Below, piece by piece: positions 24,858 to 34,593 of a stretch of 64,000 nucleotides of DNA. Source of the DNA: Acidovorax facilis (lineage in GTDB: Bacteria; Pseudomonadota; Gammaproteobacteria; Burkholderiales; Burkholderiaceae_C). The translations under genes and the position numbers were made by a program. The DNA is taken from positions 47,002-111,001 of the forward strand of contig NZ_JAMXAX010000005.1 in the NCBI RefSeq assembly GCF_023913775.1, given 5' to 3'. Under the pieces are notes generated by a model that was given only the letters and a program-made list of their open reading frames with translations, made no database searches and had not been told where the DNA came from. Each line of letters opens with the position of its first letter. Position 1 is the stretch's first letter.

Positions 24858-27800
24858 ATGGGCTTACGCACACCATGGCCCTGGGTTCCTTCCGCGCTGG
24901 ACCGCATGCTCGATGCCCGGGCAGGCCTGGTGCTGGACCCCTTGCGGGCCGAAGTGTTTGGCGTGGCCCGCTTCGAAGAGCATGGCCGGCACCTGGGCGC
25001 GTCCCACGACGCAGGCAGGGCACCGTTTGGCCGCACCACCTTTTACCCACGCCTGCAGAGCAACATCCGCGCGCTGCGGGCCGCATACCGCTACCTGTTC
25101 GATGCACCGCATGACGAGCATGCCATCAGCCCCGCCGCTGAATGGCTGTTTGACAACTTTCATTTGATCGAAAGCCAGCTCAAGGAGATCCGGGCCGGGC
25201 TGCCGCCGCGTTACTACCGCTCGCTGCCCGTGCTCAAAGACGCTCCGCTGGTGGGTCTGCCGCGTGTGTACGGTGTGGCCTGGTCGTTTGTGGCCCATAC
25301 CGACAGCGCGTTTGATGAGTCGCTGCTGGTGCACTATCTCAATGCCTACCAGCAGACCCGCGAGCTGAGCCAGGGGGAGCTGTGGGCGTTGCCCACCACG
25401 CTGCGTGTGGTGCTGGTGGAGAACCTGCGCCGATTGGCCGAGCGCCTGGCCAGCCACAAGGCCGCGCAGGAGCTGGCCAGCCTGTGCGCCGCCCGCAGCA
25501 AGGACCTGAACGTGCTGACGCTGGATGCCGCCTGCGCAGCCATGGAGCAGCGTGGCGTGGCCCCGGTGTTCCTGGCCCACCTGGCGCAGTCAATGATGGG
25601 GCGCGGCGTGGTGGGCGGGCATGCCGCTGCAGGCACGCCAACGCCCGTACAGCAGTGGTTGCTGACCGCTGTGCCCGACTTGGTGGCGCTGCAGGCCCAG
25701 CAGCAGATCAACCAGGCCGCCGACCAGCTGAGCATGGGCAATGCCGTCACGGCACTGCGGCGGGTGGGCGCGGCCGACTGGTCCGACATCATCAGCCAGA
25801 CCAGCCTGGTGCTGCGCGCCATGCTGCAGTCGCCCGTGTTCGCGGCCGAAGACGAGTCCACCCGCAACACCACCTTGCACGGCATTGAAAACCTGTCGGC
25901 CCGCAGCGGGCAGGGCGAGGCCGCCGTGGCGCAGGCGCTGCTGGTGCTGATGTCGGGTGCCGACGGCGAGCCTCCAGATCATCCGGGAGCTGCGCAGGCC
26001 TTGGCAGGCTATTGGCTGCAAGGCGCCGGGCGCAACCAGCTGGAGCATGCCCTGGGTGTGCGCCGACATGCCACTGACGCGGTGGCCCTGTGGCGGTCTG
26101 CGGTGGGCCTGTCGCGTGTGCCGTTGTACCTCGGCGCCTTGCTGGTGGGCTCGCTCGGTCTGCTGGCCTGGCTGATGGCGCCCCTGTGGGGTGTGCAGGC
26201 GGGGCCCGATACCAGCGCAGCCCATCTTGCGGGCCTGGCGCTGCTCGCCGTCTTGTTGCTGCTGCCGGTGTCCGAGATCGTGGTGGCCGTGGTCAACCGG
26301 CTCATTGGCGAATCCGTCCGGCCGACCTACATGCCCCGCTACCTGCTGCCAGCGGGCATTCCGGTATCGGCACGTGTGCTGGTGGCGATCCCGGCCCTGC
26401 TCAGCAGCACCGGCACCATCGAGCGGTTGGTGCACCGCCTGCACCTGCATTACCTGGCCAACCCCGAGCCCTTTGCGCAATTTGCGCTGCTGACCGACGG
26501 TGTGGATGCCGATGTGCAAGACCTGCCCGAAGACGGCGTGCTGCTGGCCCATGCCGAGGGCTTGATGTTGGCCCTGAATGCCCAGCACCCGTCTATCACG
26601 GGCGGTGCCCCGCGGTTTTTGCTGCTGCACCGCACCCGCACCTACAGCCCCACGCAGCAGCAGTGGATCGGCTGGGAGCGCAAGCGCGGCAAGCTCGAAC
26701 AGCTGGTGGCGGCCCTCGCCACTGGCGGGCAAGGCGCCTTCCTGGACCTGGGCGAACTCTCGCACCTGGCACCGCAGACCCGCTATGTGCTCACGCTGGA
26801 CAGCGATACGCAGCTGCCCCCGGGCCGCCTGCGCAGCCTGGTGGGGGTGGCCGAGCACCCCGAGAACCAGCCCCGGCTGGATGCCACAGGCCAGCGCGTG
26901 GTACAGGGCTACGGCATCCTGCAGCCCCGGGTGCTGGCGCCACTGCCCACCGCTGCCACCACCTCGTTGTGGCAATGGCTGTTTGCGGGCCAGCAGGGGC
27001 TGGACCCGTATAGCGCCATGACGTCCGACGTCTACCAGGATTTTTTTGCCGAAGGCAGCTTCACCGGCAAGGGCCTGCTGCATGTGGCCACGGTGCACGC
27101 CGTGCTGGGCGGGCGCTTGCCGGCCGACCAGGTGCTGAGCCACGACCTGCTGGAAGGTGCGCTGGCACGCTGCGCCGTGGTCAGCGATGTGACGCTGGTG
27201 GAGGCGGAGCCCGAACACAGTGACACCGCAGCCGCCCGCCTGCACCGCTGGACGCGGGGCGACTGGCAGCTGTGGCCCTTTCTGGCCCAGGCCCAGCGCT
27301 GGGGCCTTTCGCCCATCAACCGCTGGAAGCTGCTGGACAACCTGCGCCGCTCGCTCGTGGCGCCCGCATCGCTGGTGCTGGTGGTGCTGGCCCTGGCGGG
27401 GCTGGGCCTGCCCTTGGCCAGCACGCTGGCGCTGGTGGTGGCGGCCTATGCGGCTGCGCCCTTGATGGGGGCACTGGCGGGCTGGGTGCCCAGTCGTTTT
27501 GGGCTGGTCGGCATGCGTTTTGTGCACGAAGCATCGGGCGACCTGTTGAGGGCCCTGGCCAGTGGTGTGTGGCACTTGGCCCTGCTGCCGCAGCAGGCGC
27601 TGCTGCTGGGCGATGCCGTGGTGCGCACCGTGCACCGGCAGGCCGTGAGCCGCTGGCATCTGCTGGAGTGGACCACGGCCGAGGCTGCGCAGAACACCCT
27701 GATCACAGGCCTGGGCGCCACGCTGCGCAGACACAAGGCGGCACCCTTGCTGGCGCTGGGCTGTGGCGTGGCGCTGTGGGCCGGTGGAACCCAGGCACCC

Positions 27801-30800
27801 TGGGCCTTGGTGGGGCCGCTGCTGGCGCTGTGGGCGCTGTCGCCGCTGCTGGTGTGGCTGGCCAACCGCGTTCCGTCTGGCCTGGGCAACCCAACACTGT
27901 CGGCACAAGACCAGGACCTGTTGCACGGCGTGGCGCGCGACACTTGGCGTTTGTTCGAGCGCTGTGTAGACGCCCACAACCACCACCTGCCGCCCGATAA
28001 CCTGCAGACCGCCCCGTGTGAAATGGTGGCGCACCGTACCTCGCCCACCAACATCGGGCTGTACCTGCTGAGCGCCAATTGCGCGCGCCAGTTCGGCTGG
28101 ATCGGCACGCTGGAACTGCTCGACCGGCTCGAAGCCACCCTCGTGACCCTGCAAGCCATGGAGCGGCACCGGGGCCACTTCCTGAACTGGTACGACACCG
28201 AAACCCTGCAGCCCCTGCACCCGCGCTATGTGTCCACGGTGGACAGCGGCAATCTCTGCGCGCACCTGGTTGCCGTGGCGCAGGCCTGCAGCGCGCTGGC
28301 GGCGCAGCCACTGTCACCGCTGGCGGGTGCGCAGGCCATCCGCACCTCGCTGGCTCGACTGCAGCCCCGGCTGGGCGTCCACCACCCGGGCTTGCGTGGG
28401 ATGCAGCCCTCGTCCGCCTTGAGCCGTCTGCTGGGAATGCGTCTGCCGGACCCGGCGCACCAGCCGGAGGCCACGGCGTTTCGCGCGCTGCTGGCGCAGG
28501 CGCAGGACGAACTGCGCAGCATGGCCCAGCCACGCCACCCGGCCATCGTGCACAGCCCGCCCACGGCGCAGGACGAACTGCTGTGGCTGCTGACCGACCA
28601 CCTGGCCACACTGCAGTCGGTGGACCGCGACCAGCATGCCGCGCACAGTGGCGGCGCGCCCGATGCCACGCGGCGCCTCACGGCCTTGGCCGATGCGCTG
28701 GACGCCCTGGCCTGGCAGGCCGACTTCCGGTTTCTGTACCACCCCCGCCGGCACCTGTTGCACATTGGCTACCGGGTGGACGAGCAGCAGCTGGACACCT
28801 CGTTCTACGACTTGCTCGCGTCCGAGTCGCGCACTACCAGCCTGCTGGCCGTCGCCAAGGGCGACTTGCCCGTCAAGCACTGGGCGGCCCTGGGGCGGCC
28901 GTTCTTTGCCAGCGGCCACCATGCGGTGCTGCGCTCGTGGTCAGGCTCGATGTTCGAGTACCTGATGCCTACGCTGGTCATGGACGAGCCGTATCACAGC
29001 GCCCTGGGCGAGGCAGGGCGGTCCGCCCTGCGTGAGCATGTGGCGCTGGTGCTGGCCTTGGGCAAAGACATGCCCTGGGGCATTTCAGAATGCGCCTACG
29101 CCGGGCGCGACCACACGCTGGCCTACCAGTACGCTCCGCAGGGCGTGCCCCGCCTGGCCTTGCGCCGCACGCCCGTGGGCGAGCTGGTGATTGCCCCCTA
29201 TGCCACGGCGCTGGCCACCCAGGTGGATGCCCGTGCAGCTTGCGCCAACTTCCGCACGCTGGCCGCACTGTCGGCGCGGGGGCGCTACGGCTTTTACGAG
29301 GCGCTGGACTTCACGCCCGAACGCCAGACCCATGGCGAACGGCTCACGCTGGTCAGCACCTACATGGCCCACCACCAGGGCATGACCATCGTGGCGCTGG
29401 CCAACGTGCTGCTGGGTGGCGTTGCGCAGCGCTGGGGCACGGCGCATGCCCGCATCGAAGCCGTGCTGCCGCTGCTGCAGGAGCGCGCCCCGCGCGAGCT
29501 GCCCACCTTGCAGGCCACACCGCCGCGCCTGCCGCTGCATGCGCGCCAACAAAAAACACCCGACCATGTGCGCCCCGTCACCCCGGGCGCCCAGGTCTTG
29601 GAGCCCACACACCTGCTGGGCAACGGGCGCTACAGCGTTACCCTGCGCGCCAACGGGGCAGGGTGGAGCCGCTGGCACCAGACGGGCATCACCCGCTGGC
29701 GCGACGATGCGCTGCGGGATGCACATGGCAGCTTTCTGTATGTGCGGCAGATGGGCTCCAGCGTGCCCGCGTCCGTCACCAGCCACCCCGCGCCCGATGC
29801 GCGTGCGGTGTATGGCAGCATCTTCCACACCGACCGCGTGTGTTTTGACGCACTGTGGCCGGGGCTGCGCGTGCACACCACCGTGTGGGTGAGCCCGGAA
29901 GACGACATTGAACTGCGCAAGGTGGTGGTGAGCAACCTGGGTGATGAGGTGATCGAGCTGGAGCTGATTTCGGCCCTGGACATCACCCTGGCCACCCACG
30001 CGGCCGACGAGGCGCACCCCGCGTTCTCCAACCTTTTCGTCGCGGCCGACTGGCTGCCCGCACAGCAGGCGCTGAGGTTCATTCGAACGCCCCGCCTGCA
30101 GACCGAGACCACCCTGCAAGCCGCCCACTTTGTCGCAGATACCCAAGGGCAGGTGCTGGGCCTGCGTTGCCAGACCGACCGGCAGCTCTGGCTGGGGCGC
30201 AACCATACGCCCGGCCAGCCGTTGGCTTTGCTCAGCCGCGTGCCTGAAGTGCCTGCATCGCTGGACACGGGCCTGGACCCTGTGGCGGCGCTGGGCGTGA
30301 TGCTGCGCATTGCGCCCGGTGCGCAGGCCTGCGTCACTTTTGCCACGGCGGCATCGCAAGACCCGGCCACGCTGCTGGCCATCATCGACAAGTACCGCCA
30401 GCCCACCTATCTGGAGCGCGCTTCGGCCATGTCGGCCACGCTGGCCAGCATCCAGTGGGCGTCGCACCGCCCGCACCGCGACTACCTGCCCGCGCTGCAG
30501 GCACTGACCACGGCGCTGGTGTTCACGCTGCCCAAGGTCCACACCCCCTACGTGGGCGTGCTGACCGAGGCCCAGGCCGCCCACCCCGTGTGTGACCGGC
30601 GCACGTTGTGGCAACTGGGCCTCTCAGGCGACCGGCCCATCGTGCTGGTGATGGCCGGATCGCCCCAGGGCATGGGCTTGCTGCGCACGCTGGCCCAGGC
30701 GCTGCGCGAATGGGCGCATGGCGGTGTGGCCTGCGACCTGGTGGTGCTCAGCAGTGAATCGCACTCGTACCACATGCCCCTGCAGCGGGAGCTGACGCTG

Positions 30801-33551
30801 CTGCGCGAGCACCACGATGCCGACCTGGCCACACACACCGGCCCGGCGGTGACCAGCCTGCGGGTGCTACGGCTGGATGAGCTGTCGGCTGCGCAGCTGG
30901 GCACCTTGGTGAGCCTGGCCCGCATCACCCTGCAGGCCGACGGCCATGCGCTCGTGCACCAGGTGAAGGCTTGGGTAGGAGCCCATGGCGTCTCGATGGC
31001 CAGCCCCTGGCGCGGCGGCGCCACGGACGAAGTGCCCACGCACCAGGGCAGCACGCGGGCGCCCGCGCCGGTGGGCGGTTTTGCGCCGGTGACCGGCACC
31101 TTTGGGTTTGATGTGTCGGCCGCGCTGCGGCCTGCCAAACCTTGGGTCAATGTGCTGGCCAATGCCCAGTTGGGGGCCATGGTGTCGGAAACTGGCGCGG
31201 GCAACACCTGGGCGCTCAACAGCCGCCTGAACCAGCTCACCGCATGGTCCAACGACCCGGTGGCCGACCCGCCCGCCGAATGGCTGCTGCTGCAAGACCG
31301 CCGCACGCGCGAGGTGTGGGGCCTGACGCCCTCGGCCTGGGGTGCGGCCGATGTGGCGTACCGCGTGGAGCACGCCCAGGGCACCACCACCATCCGCCAC
31401 CGCAGAGGCGCGCTGGATGTGGAGGTGCGCTGGTGTGTGGACCCCGTCACCGCCATCAAGCAGGTGTTTGTGCAGGTGCGCAACCTGGGCAACCGGCGCG
31501 AGCACTTGCGCCTGGTGGGCATGGTGGAGTGGATGATGGGCGAAAAACGCGGCGACCGTGCCACGCTGGCCACCGCCCCGTGTTTTGCACCACTGCCCGA
31601 TGGCCGCTTGCTGGGCCTGCTGTGCACGCAGACCGAGGCGGCCGCAGGCTTGGGCGGGGGCACGGCCTTTTTCTGCGAAGCCTCGGCTGGGCCGGGCACG
31701 GACGACCGTGCCAACGACAGCCTGGACTGGACTTGCGACCGCCGCGAGTTCTTCGATGCGCAGGGCAATCTGGTGGTGCCCCTGCAGCTGGGGCAGCGCA
31801 GCGGGTATGGGCTGGACCCCTGTGCAGCCCTGTCGCGTTTGGTGACCTTGCGGGCCGGGGCGGTGTTCGAGCGCGTGTACCTGATGGGCTACGCACCCAC
31901 CGAGGCTGCAGCACGCACGCTGGGCGCCGAGGCCATGGCCGTCGCGGCCCGCACGCGGGAGAAGGCGACCGTCGACCAGTGGAATCTGCTGCTGGGCGCA
32001 ACGCAGGTGACCACGCCCGACCCGCTGTTCGACGTGTTGGTCAACCGCTGGCTGCTGTACCAGACGGTGTCTTCACGCCTGTTTGCCAAGGCGGGCTTTT
32101 ACCAGGCGGGCGGTGCCACGGGCTACCGCGACCAGTTGCAGGATGCCATGGCGCTGGCTTGGGCGCAGCCGGGCACCTTGCGCGCCCAGATTGTGCTGTG
32201 CGCGTCGCGCCAGTTTGAAGCGGGCGATGTGCAGCATTGGTGGCACACGCCGGGCGGAGCCGGGGTGCGCACGCATTTCTCGGACGACCTGCTGTGGCTG
32301 CCCTTTGCCTGCGCGCATTACCTGGAACGCACTGCAGACTACAGCTTGCTGGAGGAGCAGGTGGCGTTCCTCGAAGGCTCTGCGATCCCCGAAGGGGCGG
32401 AAGACATCTACGAAGCGCCCAGCGCCAGCACCACCACGGCGAGTGTGTACGAGCATGCCGCCCGCACCATAGACCGCAGCCTGCGCACCGGCGCACACGG
32501 CCTGCCGCTGATGGGCGGCGGCGACTGGAACGACGGCATGAACCGCGTGGGCGACGGTGGGCGCGGCGAATCGGTGTGGTTGGCGTGGTTCCTGTGCGCC
32601 ATCGTTGCTGACTGGATTCCGATCGCCCGCGATCGGGGCGATCTGGATCGCGTGCAGCGGTGGGACGCCGCCCTGACCGGCTGGCGCGCCGCATTGGAAA
32701 ACCAGGCGTGGGACGGTGATTGGTACCAGCGCGCCTTTTTTGACGATGGCACGGCACTGGGCTGCCACACGCGGGACGAGGGCCGCATTGACCTCATCGC
32801 CCAGGCCTGGGCAGTGCTCTCTGGCGCAGCAAGGCCTGCGCGGCAGCGCCATGCGATGGACGCGGTCGAGGCGCATCTGGTCAACCCCGCAGCAGGCTTG
32901 ATCCAGCTGCTGGCGCCCCCGCTGCGCCATGCAACGCCCAGCGCGGGCTACATCCAGGCCTACCCGCCCGGCGTGCGCGAGAACGGGGGGCAATATGCCC
33001 ATGGCGGCGTGTGGGCGCTGATGGCCGCCGCAGAACTGGCCCTGCAGGAGCCTGAGCACCCCGGTGCGTTCGATGTGCCTTACCGTTACTTCACCTACCT
33101 GAGCCCGGCGCACCGGGCCCAGCACCCGGTGTGGGGGCCGGTGTACGCCGTGGAGCCCTATGTGATGGCGGCTGACATCTACAGCCAGCCACCCTATGTG
33201 GGGCGCGGCGGCTGGAGCTGGTACACCGGCGCGGCGGGCTGGCTGCACCGGGCGGCGGTGGAGTCCATCGTGGGGTTGCAGATGGGCGCGCAGGAGCTGT
33301 TCTTCACCCCTTGCCTGCCATCGCACTGGCCGGGCGCAGAGTTGACGCTCGTGCGCGGTGGGCGCACGCTGCGGTTCATCCTGGTGCGGATGGCCCCAGG
33401 GGCGGAGCCTGCCGCGTTGCCGGACGGTGCCCCATCTGGCGCACGCTGGCTCCAGGTGGGAGAGCGGCTTCGCTGGGTCGATCTGCCTTTGGACCTGTGT
33501 TGTGTGATTCCCCTCTCGGTACATGCCGACACGGTTTCTGGCGCTGTGTAG
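24858..33551 (+). CDS. ndvB: Cyclic beta-1,2-glucan synthase (NdvB/ChvB family)
   Basis: A 2897-residue inner-membrane enzyme making cyclic beta-1,2-glucan from UDP-glucose. The glycosyltransferase part (GT84) has LTLDSDTQLPPG at about residue 645 and RWTRGDWQLWPF at about 796. Hydrophobic segments at about 415-475, 835-880 and 960-1000 anchor it. The C-terminal GH94 part, which sets chain length in characterised homologues, has GGGDWNDGMNRVG at about 2552. Intermediate regions match the carbohydrate-binding beta-sandwich domains of this family. Length is close to the rhizobial enzymes. The ATG at 24858 fits the N-terminus and follows a G-rich site. No NdvA-type exporter gene adjoins. Confidence 0.93.
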   Translation: MGLRTPWPWVPSALDRMLDARAGLVLDPLRAEVFGVARFEEHGRHLGASHDAGRAPFGRTTFYPRLQSNIRALRAAYRYLFDAPHDEHAISPAAEWLFDNFHLIESQLKEIRAGLPPRYYRSLPVLKDAPLVGLPRVYGVAWSFVAHTDSAFDESLLVHYLNAYQQTRELSQGELWALPTTLRVVLVENLRRLAERLASHKAAQELASLCAARSKDLNVLTLDAACAAMEQRGVAPVFLAHLAQSMMGRGVVGGHAAAGTPTPVQQWLLTAVPDLVALQAQQQINQAADQLSMGNAVTALRRVGAADWSDIISQTSLVLRAMLQSPVFAAEDESTRNTTLHGIENLSARSGQGEAAVAQALLVLMSGADGEPPDHPGAAQALAGYWLQGAGRNQLEHALGVRRHATDAVALWRSAVGLSRVPLYLGALLVGSLGLLAWLMAPLWGVQAGPDTSAAHLAGLALLAVLLLLPVSEIVVAVVNRLIGESVRPTYMPRYLLPAGIPVSARVLVAIPALLSSTGTIERLVHRLHLHYLANPEPFAQFALLTDGVDADVQDLPEDGVLLAHAEGLMLALNAQHPSITGGAPRFLLLHRTRTYSPTQQQWIGWERKRGKLEQLVAALATGGQGAFLDLGELSHLAPQTRYVLTLDSDTQLPPGRLRSLVGVAEHPENQPRLDATGQRVVQGYGILQPRVLAPLPTAATTSLWQWLFAGQQGLDPYSAMTSDVYQDFFAEGSFTGKGLLHVATVHAVLGGRLPADQVLSHDLLEGALARCAVVSDVTLVEAEPEHSDTAAARLHRWTRGDWQLWPFLAQAQRWGLSPINRWKLLDNLRRSLVAPASLVLVVLALAGLGLPLASTLALVVAAYAAAPLMGALAGWVPSRFGLVGMRFVHEASGDLLRALASGVWHLALLPQQALLLGDAVVRTVHRQAVSRWHLLEWTTAEAAQNTLITGLGATLRRHKAAPLLALGCGVALWAGGTQAPWALVGPLLALWALSPLLVWLANRVPSGLGNPTLSAQDQDLLHGVARDTWRLFERCVDAHNHHLPPDNLQTAPCEMVAHRTSPTNIGLYLLSANCARQFGWIGTLELLDRLEATLVTLQAMERHRGHFLNWYDTETLQPLHPRYVSTVDSGNLCAHLVAVAQACSALAAQPLSPLAGAQAIRTSLARLQPRLGVHHPGLRGMQPSSALSRLLGMRLPDPAHQPEATAFRALLAQAQDELRSMAQPRHPAIVHSPPTAQDELLWLLTDHLATLQSVDRDQHAAHSGGAPDATRRLTALADALDALAWQADFRFLYHPRRHLLHIGYRVDEQQLDTSFYDLLASESRTTSLLAVAKGDLPVKHWAALGRPFFASGHHAVLRSWSGSMFEYLMPTLVMDEPYHSALGEAGRSALREHVALVLALGKDMPWGISECAYAGRDHTLAYQYAPQGVPRLALRRTPVGELVIAPYATALATQVDARAACANFRTLAALSARGRYGFYEALDFTPERQTHGERLTLVSTYMAHHQGMTIVALANVLLGGVAQRWGTAHARIEAVLPLLQERAPRELPTLQATPPRLPLHARQQKTPDHVRPVTPGAQVLEPTHLLGNGRYSVTLRANGAGWSRWHQTGITRWRDDALRDAHGSFLYVRQMGSSVPASVTSHPAPDARAVYGSIFHTDRVCFDALWPGLRVHTTVWVSPEDDIELRKVVVSNLGDEVIELELISALDITLATHAADEAHPAFSNLFVAADWLPAQQALRFIRTPRLQTETTLQAAHFVADTQGQVLGLRCQTDRQLWLGRNHTPGQPLALLSRVPEVPASLDTGLDPVAALGVMLRIAPGAQACVTFATAASQDPATLLAIIDKYRQPTYLERASAMSATLASIQWASHRPHRDYLPALQALTTALVFTLPKVHTPYVGVLTEAQAAHPVCDRRTLWQLGLSGDRPIVLVMAGSPQGMGLLRTLAQALREWAHGGVACDLVVLSSESHSYHMPLQRELTLLREHHDADLATHTGPAVTSLRVLRLDELSAAQLGTLVSLARITLQADGHALVHQVKAWVGAHGVSMASPWRGGATDEVPTHQGSTRAPAPVGGFAPVTGTFGFDVSAALRPAKPWVNVLANAQLGAMVSETGAGNTWALNSRLNQLTAWSNDPVADPPAEWLLLQDRRTREVWGLTPSAWGAADVAYRVEHAQGTTTIRHRRGALDVEVRWCVDPVTAIKQVFVQVRNLGNRREHLRLVGMVEWMMGEKRGDRATLATAPCFAPLPDGRLLGLLCTQTEAAAGLGGGTAFFCEASAGPGTDDRANDSLDWTCDRREFFDAQGNLVVPLQLGQRSGYGLDPCAALSRLVTLRAGAVFERVYLMGYAPTEAAARTLGAEAMAVAARTREKATVDQWNLLLGATQVTTPDPLFDVLVNRWLLYQTVSSRLFAKAGFYQAGGATGYRDQLQDAMALAWAQPGTLRAQIVLCASRQFEAGDVQHWWHTPGGAGVRTHFSDDLLWLPFACAHYLERTADYSLLEEQVAFLEGSAIPEGAEDIYEAPSASTTTASVYEHAARTIDRSLRTGAHGLPLMGGGDWNDGMNRVGDGGRGESVWLAWFLCAIVADWIPIARDRGDLDRVQRWDAALTGWRAALENQAWDGDWYQRAFFDDGTALGCHTRDEGRIDLIAQAWAVLSGAARPARQRHAMDAVEAHLVNPAAGLIQLLAPPLRHATPSAGYIQAYPPGVRENGGQYAHGGVWALMAAAELALQEPEHPGAFDVPYRYFTYLSPAHRAQHPVWGPVYAVEPYVMAADIYSQPPYVGRGGWSWYTGAAGWLHRAAVESIVGLQMGAQELFFTPCLPSHWPGAELTLVRGGRTLRFILVRMAPGAEPAALPDGAPSGARWLQVGERLRWVDLPLDLCCVIPLSVHADTVSGAV

Positions 33552-33578
33552 TACCTACGGATGGGCGCCATTTGGTAA

Positions 33579-34418
33579 ATGTGTGTATGTGCGATACCGT
33601 ACAGACCCGAAGGGCGTGGCCCCACAAACTGGCTGCTTGCCCAGCGGGGCAGGCACAACCGCGAGGGTGGTGCGCCCCGCGTTCCACAAGGTGCTGCCAT
33701 CAAACGATCCAACTCCCCCCTCCAGAATCAATTGCTGGCCGCTTTGCCGAAGGTGGAGTTGCAGCGTTGGCTGCCGCAGCTGGAGTCGGTGGAGCTGCCT
33801 TTGGGGCAGGTGCTGTACGAATCCGGTGCAGCCATGCCATTCGTGTATTTCCCCACCAACGCCATCGTGTCTCTGCTGTACGTGCTGGAGGATGGTGCCT
33901 CGGCGGAGATTGCGGTAGTGGGCTTTGAGGGCCTGGTGGGCATCTCCATCTTCATGGGTGGCGGTTCTACCCCGAGCCGGGCTGTAGTGCAAAGCGCGGG
34001 TTCGGGTTACCGCATGCGCGCCGACGCCATGAAGCAAGAGTTTGCCCGCTCCGGGCCGGTCATGCACCTGCTGTTGCGCTACACCCAGGCACTCATTACC
34101 CAGATGGCGCAGACCGCCGTGTGCAACCGCCACCATTCGCTGGACCAGCAGCTGTGCCGCTGGCTGCTGCTGAGCCTGGACCGCCTGCAAAGCAACCAGC
34201 TGGTGATGACGCAGGAACTGATCGCCAACATGCTGGGTGTACGGCGCGAGGGCGTGACGGAAGCGGCCCTCAAGCTGCAGCGTGCGGGGCTGATCAGCTA
34301 TGCCCGGGGTCATATCAATGTGCTGGATCGCCCGGGCCTGGAAGCACGCACCTGCGAGTGCTACGAGGTCGTCAAGAAGGAGTACGACCGGTTGCTGCCC
34401 ACGGGCGTTGCCAGCTAG
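33579..34418 (+). CDS. Crp/Fnr-family regulator (start uncertain)
   Basis: The frame encodes up to 279 residues, but recognisable Crp/Fnr-like sequence begins only near residue 41 (IKRSNSPLQNQLLAALP). The sensor barrel has LPLGQVLYESG and FPTNAIVSLLYVLEDG, and the C-terminal HTH has MTQELIANMLGVRREGVTEAA. The first 40 residues (rich in Arg, Gly and Pro) look non-coding. No ATG, GTG or TTG sits at the expected place; an ATC at 33699 lies seven bases after AAGG and could be a rare start. The gene is followed by a related regulator at 34594. Confidence 0.8.
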   Translation: MCVCAIPYRPEGRGPTNWLLAQRGRHNREGGAPRVPQGAAIKRSNSPLQNQLLAALPKVELQRWLPQLESVELPLGQVLYESGAAMPFVYFPTNAIVSLLYVLEDGASAEIAVVGFEGLVGISIFMGGGSTPSRAVVQSAGSGYRMRADAMKQEFARSGPVMHLLLRYTQALITQMAQTAVCNRHHSLDQQLCRWLLLSLDRLQSNQLVMTQELIANMLGVRREGVTEAALKLQRAGLISYARGHINVLDRPGLEARTCECYEVVKKEYDRLLPTGVAS

Positions 34419-34593
34419 CGCGTTTTCGAAGTGGTGCCGGGTCGGGCGGGGCAGGCGTGCTGTGTGCGCTGGCAGACAGTCGCGCGGCAAAGGGACGCCC
34501 ACACTGGCCGCAGACCTGCGCTGGGCAAGCCCTCGTGCGGTTGTCATGATGCCGCTTCTTTGAGCGGCGCGGACCGACCTATGAGACGCCCCG

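Noticed and set aside
25590..28265. Long open frame on the minus strand opposite the cyclic glucan synthase gene (about 890 codons)
   Set aside because: The plus-strand protein shows family motifs throughout this region; the antisense frame has a His/Gln/Arg-rich composition typical of GC-rich shadow frames and no recognisable domain.
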